Both the position numbers and the translations under genes were made by a program. Source: Epichloe hybrida (Eukaryota > Ascomycota > Sordariomycetes > Hypocreales > Clavicipitaceae). From it: a stretch of 64,000 nucleotides of DNA. This document shows positions 59,801 to 64,000 of this stretch, piece by piece. The stretch spans positions 558,001 through 622,000 of the forward strand of contig JAFEKR010000028.1 of assembly GCA_019022495.1 (NCBI GenBank), read 5' to 3'. Position 1 is the first letter of the stretch. Every line of letters starts with the position of its first letter. A model generated the notes under the pieces. It did not search any database. It saw only the letters and a list, made by a program, of their open reading frames with translations, and was not told the origin of the DNA.

Positions 59801-61493
59801 GCAGAAATCCGAACCCTCAACGACATGCTCCTCGGAGATCCTCGTTTCGCCAAACACTGGCTGGTGTACCCTTTGCACTCATCGATCGCGACCGACGACC
59901 AAGAATCAGCCTTTCTCGTCCCTCCTCCGGGGATGCGAAAGATCGTCTTGGCCACCAACATCGCCGAAACAGGTATCACTATCCCGGACGTTACCTGCGT
60001 GATAGACACCGGAAAACATCGTGAAATGCGCTTTGATGAGAAGAAACAACTTTCTCGCCTAATCGACACCTTTATTTCGCGCGCCAACGCAAAGCAAAGA
60101 CGCGGCCGTGCTGGTCGTGTTCAAAACGGTCTCTGCTTCCACATGTTTACGAAAGACCGACACGACAACATCATGAGCGACCAACAGACGCCTGAGATGC
60201 TACGACTCTCCCTACAGGACTTGGCTATCCGTGTTAAAATTTGCAAGATCGGCGGCATCGAGGAGACTCTTAGCGACGCTCTCGATGCACCATCTGTCAA
60301 GAACATCCGTCGTGCCATTGACGCACTGGTGGATGTTCGTGCTTTGACATCAACCGAGGAGCTCACGCCCTTGGGACATCAACTGGCGAGACTGCCACTG
60401 GACGTCTTCCTGGGCAAGCTTATCCTCTTAGGCACCATCTTCAAGTGTCTGGACATGGCCATCACCGTAGCAGCAATCCTATCGTCCAAGTCCCCCTTCT
60501 CCGCTCCCTTTGGTCATCGTGCTCAAGCAGACAATGCAAGAATGGCATTTCGCCGCGGCGACTCCGATCTCCTCACCATCTATAACGCCTATTCTGCGTG
60601 GAAACGGGTCTGCCAAGCCAACAGTGGCCTGGGCAAAGAGTTCCAGTTCTGCCGCAAGAACTTCCTCAGTCAACAGACTTTGGCCAACATTGAAGACCTC
60701 AAGGGCCAGCTTCTTGTTTCTCTCGCAGATTCCGGGTTCCTCTCTCTGACAGAGGAAGAACGCCGAGCCCTATCCCGTCTCCGATTCGCCCAAGGTCGTC
60801 GACGACAACAAAACTTTTACGAAGTTCCACGACGAGTCAACATCAACTCTGACAACGACCTTGTTTCGTCATCAGTAATCGCATGGAGTTTCTACCCAAA
60901 ATTGCTTGTGAGAGATACCCTCGGAACAAAGGGCCTTCGAAACATCGGCAACAACCAATCCATCGGCTTGCACCCTACATCCGTGAATAGAGGATTTCTA
61001 GATATCAAGTGGCTGTCATACTACCACATCATGCAGTCGAAATCGTATGACAACCCCCCCCCCACCCCTTCTTCCAAGTACTAGAATTCATTGACGCACT
61101 AACATCCGACACAGGGTCTACCATGCTCACGAAACCACGGCCGTGGAACCCTTCGCCATCGCCCTTCTCTGCGGTGATGTTCGCTGTGATGTAAGTGTCC
61201 TCGCACTGAGATTCTCGTGCCCAGCATCGCTAACTTGTCATAAGATGTTCTCCGGTGTCATTATCCTAGACGGCAACAGAGGTCGCTTCGCCCTTCCAGA
61301 CTGGAAGACGATGCTCGTCGTCAAAGTCTTGCGTACGCGTCTCCGCGAGCTTCTCACGCGTTCATTCAAACAGCCCGGAAAGCTACCTACTGCTCAACAG
61401 GAGAAATGGCTGGAAGTATGGCAGAAGCTATTTACTCCCGACCAGGGGAGTGATGGCAAGCTGGGCATGTCGATTGCTGTGGGCAAGGCATAG
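56818..61493 (+). CDS. DHX29-like DExH-box RNA helicase
   Basis: Five exons (56818-57550, 57617-58298, 58360-61044, 61115-61190, 61245-61493) encode 1474 residues. A Lys-rich N terminus and acidic coiled segments precede the helicase core: Walker A GETGCGKST (689-697), DEVH (794-797), motif III SAT, motif VI AKQRRGRAGR. These are followed by the winged-helix/ratchet (HA2) and OB-fold regions typical of DEAH/RHA helicases. An RWD-like region is suggested before the core. Length and order match the DHX29/YTHDC2 branch; DHX29 binds 40S subunits and helps scanning through structured leaders. The last two introns (70, 54 nt) restore the conserved VYHAHETTAVEPFAIALLCG and MFSGVIILDG blocks. Confidence 0.9.
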
Positions 61494-61862
61494 GTTGCCA
61501 GGCGCGCAGTATCAATGTGGTGAAGAGTCTCATGGGAAGTTCGCATGGCAAAATCCAGAGTTGCATACGTGGCACGGGCATGGATGGCATCGGCGATATG
61601 TCACAGAAAGAAAAGAAAGAAAAAGCATTTGCGCAATAAACAAGACGTTGCAAGTCATGAGACATGTACTACAAATCATACTGGTTCCAGTACTAATTCG
61701 TGTGCATGGCAGCTGAGGCTGACTTGTGCCATCCATCCATTTTGTTTAAGCTTCGTCTACATGTGTTCCAGCCATCATCCTCGAGCAACTTACACAACGG
61801 GGTGTGTGTTTTCCCTATCACCGTCATAAAACGTACATGATTACCAGCACCGCGAGATCAAA
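61494..61862. other. Convergent 3' region
   Basis: 369 bp between the helicase and Prp24 stop codons. A/G-rich stretch at 61605-61625. No gene. Confidence 0.6.
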
Positions 61863-64000
61863 CTATTCATTCTGTGCCCGGGGTCCGTCCTGCTTCTTAC
61901 CCGCCAGAAACATTGCCTTGAAATCAGCATTGCTCTTCTGCGCACCAGGAGTGCCACTTTCGGCCACCGTTGCAGTCGGGCTAGCCCCCGACAAGGAGGA
62001 AGCAGCCTTCCTTGGAGCAAAGCCCAACGCTCTCTTTGGGCCGGTCCTCCCCTGCGCAGGACGGCGAACAGCCTGTGGGGGGGGCATAAGGCCACCTTTT
62101 GGCTTCTCATCCTTCTGGGCCTTTTCATTCTCATTCCTTCTATTGCCCTTGTTGCCAAGTCGGTTCTGGCGAAGCTCATCGGGGGACCCTGTGCGAAGCT
62201 TGTGGCCCTCGTACTCCATACTATTTAGTTGAAGGGCTGCCTTGCCAGCGGTGCGTACGTCTGCGAATTCGATAATGGCACCGCCATGGCCAGGCTGATG
62301 GATGAGCTTGGTGATGGGACCTAGCGGCTCGACGAGAGCCCTGACGCGAGCGTCATTGACGATGTCAGGAAGGCCCATGAGAGCAATCGTCCTGGCTGCA
62401 ATCTCTGACGACGAGGGCTTGTCGTTACTGTGCGTTGCATCCTTCAATGCCTCGTCGCCTTCGTAGTCGTGAATTGAGTCGGGGGGTGCTGGGGAGGCGG
62501 AAAAGCGCTGGAGATCTGATGACTTGGCGGTAGGCTTCACCTTGTTCTCCTTGGAGACTTCGGCTTTGATGATCTGGGAGCGGAGTTTGGTATTGTTCAG
62601 CTCTTCAACAGCCTTGGAAGCTTGCTCTTTGGTCTCAAAGTCCAAAAAGGCAAAGCCGCGATTTCGGCCGGCCATGTTTTGGGGAATATTGACTCTCTGC
62701 ACCGTTCCAAACTTGCCAAACACGTCACGGATCTCGGCCTCCGAGGCGGCTTGGTCCAGGTTGCTGATGTGGACTTCACGCCCTTCGGCGATGGCACCCT
62801 CGCGGCTCTTCTTTCGATTCGGGTTCGAGTATTTCGCAAGAAGCTTGAATTTCCCATCCAAAAGTCTGCCCTCCTTGGCGACGGCCTTGGCAGATGCCTC
62901 TCTATCGAAGAAAGAAAGGTAGCAAAAGCGGCGGTGTGCGTTGACTTTCAAGCTGGGCCAACGGATGCTCAAGATCTCGCCGCAGTCTCGGAACAAATTT
63001 CTGATGTACTTCTCGTCGGCGGCAGGAGGGAAGTTTGCGATGTATACTGTTAGATCGTGGCCCGGCTGGACGCTGATTTGTGACTCTCCAAAGTATTTGG
63101 CGTCTCTGAGTAGAGCAGATTGTGCTTCTTCGGTTGAGCGATATTCGATCAATGCCGTCGTAGTTTGCTCTTGTTCATCCTTGTAAAAGGCGGTTATGTT
63201 GTTGATGTGACCATATGGCCTGAAATACTTTCGAACTTCGGTTTGTGTTGCCTCATACGGCAGGTTCGTGACAAGAATGGTCGAATTCTCTCTGTCACGC
63301 TTCGCAGGCTGGCTGGTAGATTCGCCGTCGACAGCCTCGTGACTGTTTCTCTGACGCTTGTTGCCACTTACCACATCATCTTGTGGTGTGTCCGCAGGAG
63401 ATTTTCGCTTTCTTTTGGAGCCACTTGGCGAGGACGCTGTTTCGGCACCAGGCTGCTCCTGAGACTGGACCTCTGCCTGGGCTTGGGCCTGGGCCTGGGC
63501 TTGGGCTTGGGCTTCATAATAAGCGGCATATTGCGCAGCCTGGGCCTCTTCTTCTCGCTTTCGACGATATCTGAGGACCTTCTGGGTCTGATGAACAAAG
63601 TCATTGGCCTGCCGCAATACTTCTGGCGTTTCGTAGAGGCTGCAATGCTGTGAGTAGACCTCGAGAATCTTCTCCGGCCAGTCGATCGACTCGTGTGTCG
63701 CAGCAGAATGTAGGGTTACAGTGGCCATCGACGGTGTTTTATGGCCGGACCCTCGAGGGTGATTGGACGCAAAAACGAACATCTCCCATGTGTATCGGTT
63801 GAACCAGAAATCGTAGCTGTTGGCATGGATGGCGTTTTTTTCAAGCTTGTTCCATACAGCCCTTGCCTCATCGTGTGCGACTTTTGTCTCTGTCAGATAC
63901 TGGATATAGATTCTTTCCAGTCGATATTTCGGATCTCCCTGGAAATTTTTACCGTAGAGCTTCTTGCCCGTTTTCATGACCAAATCCATGGATGCTTTGA
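61863..64000 (-). CDS. prp24: U4/U6 snRNP recycling factor Prp24/SART3, partial
   Basis: An open frame enters from beyond the right edge and ends at 61863; about 712 C-terminal residues are visible without introns. It starts with HAT-type helical repeats (RLERIYIQYLTE, ARAVWNKLEKNA). A low-complexity AQAQ segment and a basic KRKRKSP patch follow, then four RRMs beginning STILVTNLPYEAT, LTVYIANFPPAAD, REVHISNLDQAAS and RTIALMGLPDIV. The C terminus has the Lsm-interacting motif GPKRALGFAPR. HAT repeats with RRMs match SART3-like Prp24, which anneals U4 and U6 snRNAs after splicing. The 5' end, including most HAT repeats, is outside the window. Confidence 0.93.
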   Translation of the reverse strand, partial: KASMDLVMKTGKKLYGKNFQGDPKYRLERIYIQYLTETKVAHDEARAVWNKLEKNAIHANSYDFWFNRYTWEMFVFASNHPRGSGHKTPSMATVTLHSAATHESIDWPEKILEVYSQHCSLYETPEVLRQANDFVHQTQKVLRYRRKREEEAQAAQYAAYYEAQAQAQAQAQAQAEVQSQEQPGAETASSPSGSKRKRKSPADTPQDDVVSGNKRQRNSHEAVDGESTSQPAKRDRENSTILVTNLPYEATQTEVRKYFRPYGHINNITAFYKDEQEQTTTALIEYRSTEEAQSALLRDAKYFGESQISVQPGHDLTVYIANFPPAADEKYIRNLFRDCGEILSIRWPSLKVNAHRRFCYLSFFDREASAKAVAKEGRLLDGKFKLLAKYSNPNRKKSREGAIAEGREVHISNLDQAASEAEIRDVFGKFGTVQRVNIPQNMAGRNRGFAFLDFETKEQASKAVEELNNTKLRSQIIKAEVSKENKVKPTAKSSDLQRFSASPAPPDSIHDYEGDEALKDATHSNDKPSSSEIAARTIALMGLPDIVNDARVRALVEPLGPITKLIHQPGHGGAIIEFADVRTAGKAALQLNSMEYEGHKLRTGSPDELRQNRLGNKGNRRNENEKAQKDEKPKGGLMPPPQAVRRPAQGRTGPKRALGFAPRKAASSLSGASPTATVAESGTPGAQKSNADFKAMFLAGKKQDGPRAQNE
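63476..63514 (+). repeat. Hexanucleotide repeat coding for (Ala-Gln)n in Prp24
   Basis: CTGGGC/TTGGGC units repeat about six and a half times, giving AQAQAQ on the minus strand. The + strand has six GGG runs with three-base loops, a G-quadruplex candidate on the template strand of the gene. Confidence 0.85.

Noticed and set aside
1..64000. tRNA or 5S rRNA genes
   Set aside because: A visual scan for the T-loop consensus GTTCRANNC found only isolated partial matches, none with an A-box and acceptor stem. A tRNAscan run would settle this.

Overview
This is nuclear DNA of a filamentous ascomycete (Pezizomycotina). The overall protein resemblance points to Sordariomycetes, probably Hypocreales, but that placement is inferred from the translations only. 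The evidence is short introns (mostly 54-160 nt, GT-AG with CTAAC/CTGAC branch points), compact genes on both strands, a Zn2Cys6 regulator, a secreted sedolisin, and one-to-one counterparts of yeast housekeeping genes. Twenty protein-coding genes and one intronic snoRNA are annotated. Exon joins were worked out by hand so that every reading frame closes.

Layout. 1-2790: no gene, but a 503-bp non-autonomous hAT-like element with long terminal inverted repeats and an 8-bp target duplication. 2791-7532: a Zn2Cys6 protein facing a sedolisin tripeptidyl peptidase. 9511-14786: a DDHD phospholipase and a RING-like/ankyrin-like protein of unknown role. 15479-20616: fimbrin converging on a sterol O-acyltransferase. 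21815-26102: an SR-type splicing protein and a mitochondrial carrier of the YPR011C type. 27053-32479: ribosomal protein eL18, the mitochondrial rRNA methyltransferase Mrm2 and an unidentified coiled-coil protein. 33091-38821: oligosaccharyltransferase subunit Ost3/6, RACK1 with a U24 snoRNA in an intron, and TAF8. 40209-42832: an isochorismatase / AlkB / GST-like fusion that carries a frameshift. 43401-47394: mitochondrial serine hydroxymethyltransferase and ribosomal protein eL19. 47806-61493: the 2677-residue Gcn1, divergent from a DHX29-like helicase. 61863-64000: the C-terminal part of a Prp24/SART3-type splicing factor that runs off the window.

How the genes relate. Translation and RNA processing dominate. 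eL18, eL19, RACK1, Gcn1 and the DHX29-like helicase all act on ribosomes, and RACK1 and Gcn1 both act in the general amino-acid control response. The eL18 promoter carries a Cbf1-type TCACGTGA and a Tbf1-type telobox, eL19 carries the Cbf1-type site, and RACK1 carries a telobox core. This is the ribosomal-protein regulatory code known from many non-Saccharomyces ascomycetes. The RACK1 intron carries a U24 box C/D snoRNA, as in budding yeast ASC1.

Points most worth a second look: the fusion gene and its frameshift, the intronic U24, the hAT-like element, the start codon of eL19 split by an intron, two GC-AG introns, a possible cassette exon in the SR gene, and a 9-bp word (TACGGAGTA) dispersed in intergenic DNA. 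No gene cluster that looks like a new defence or biosynthetic system was found.
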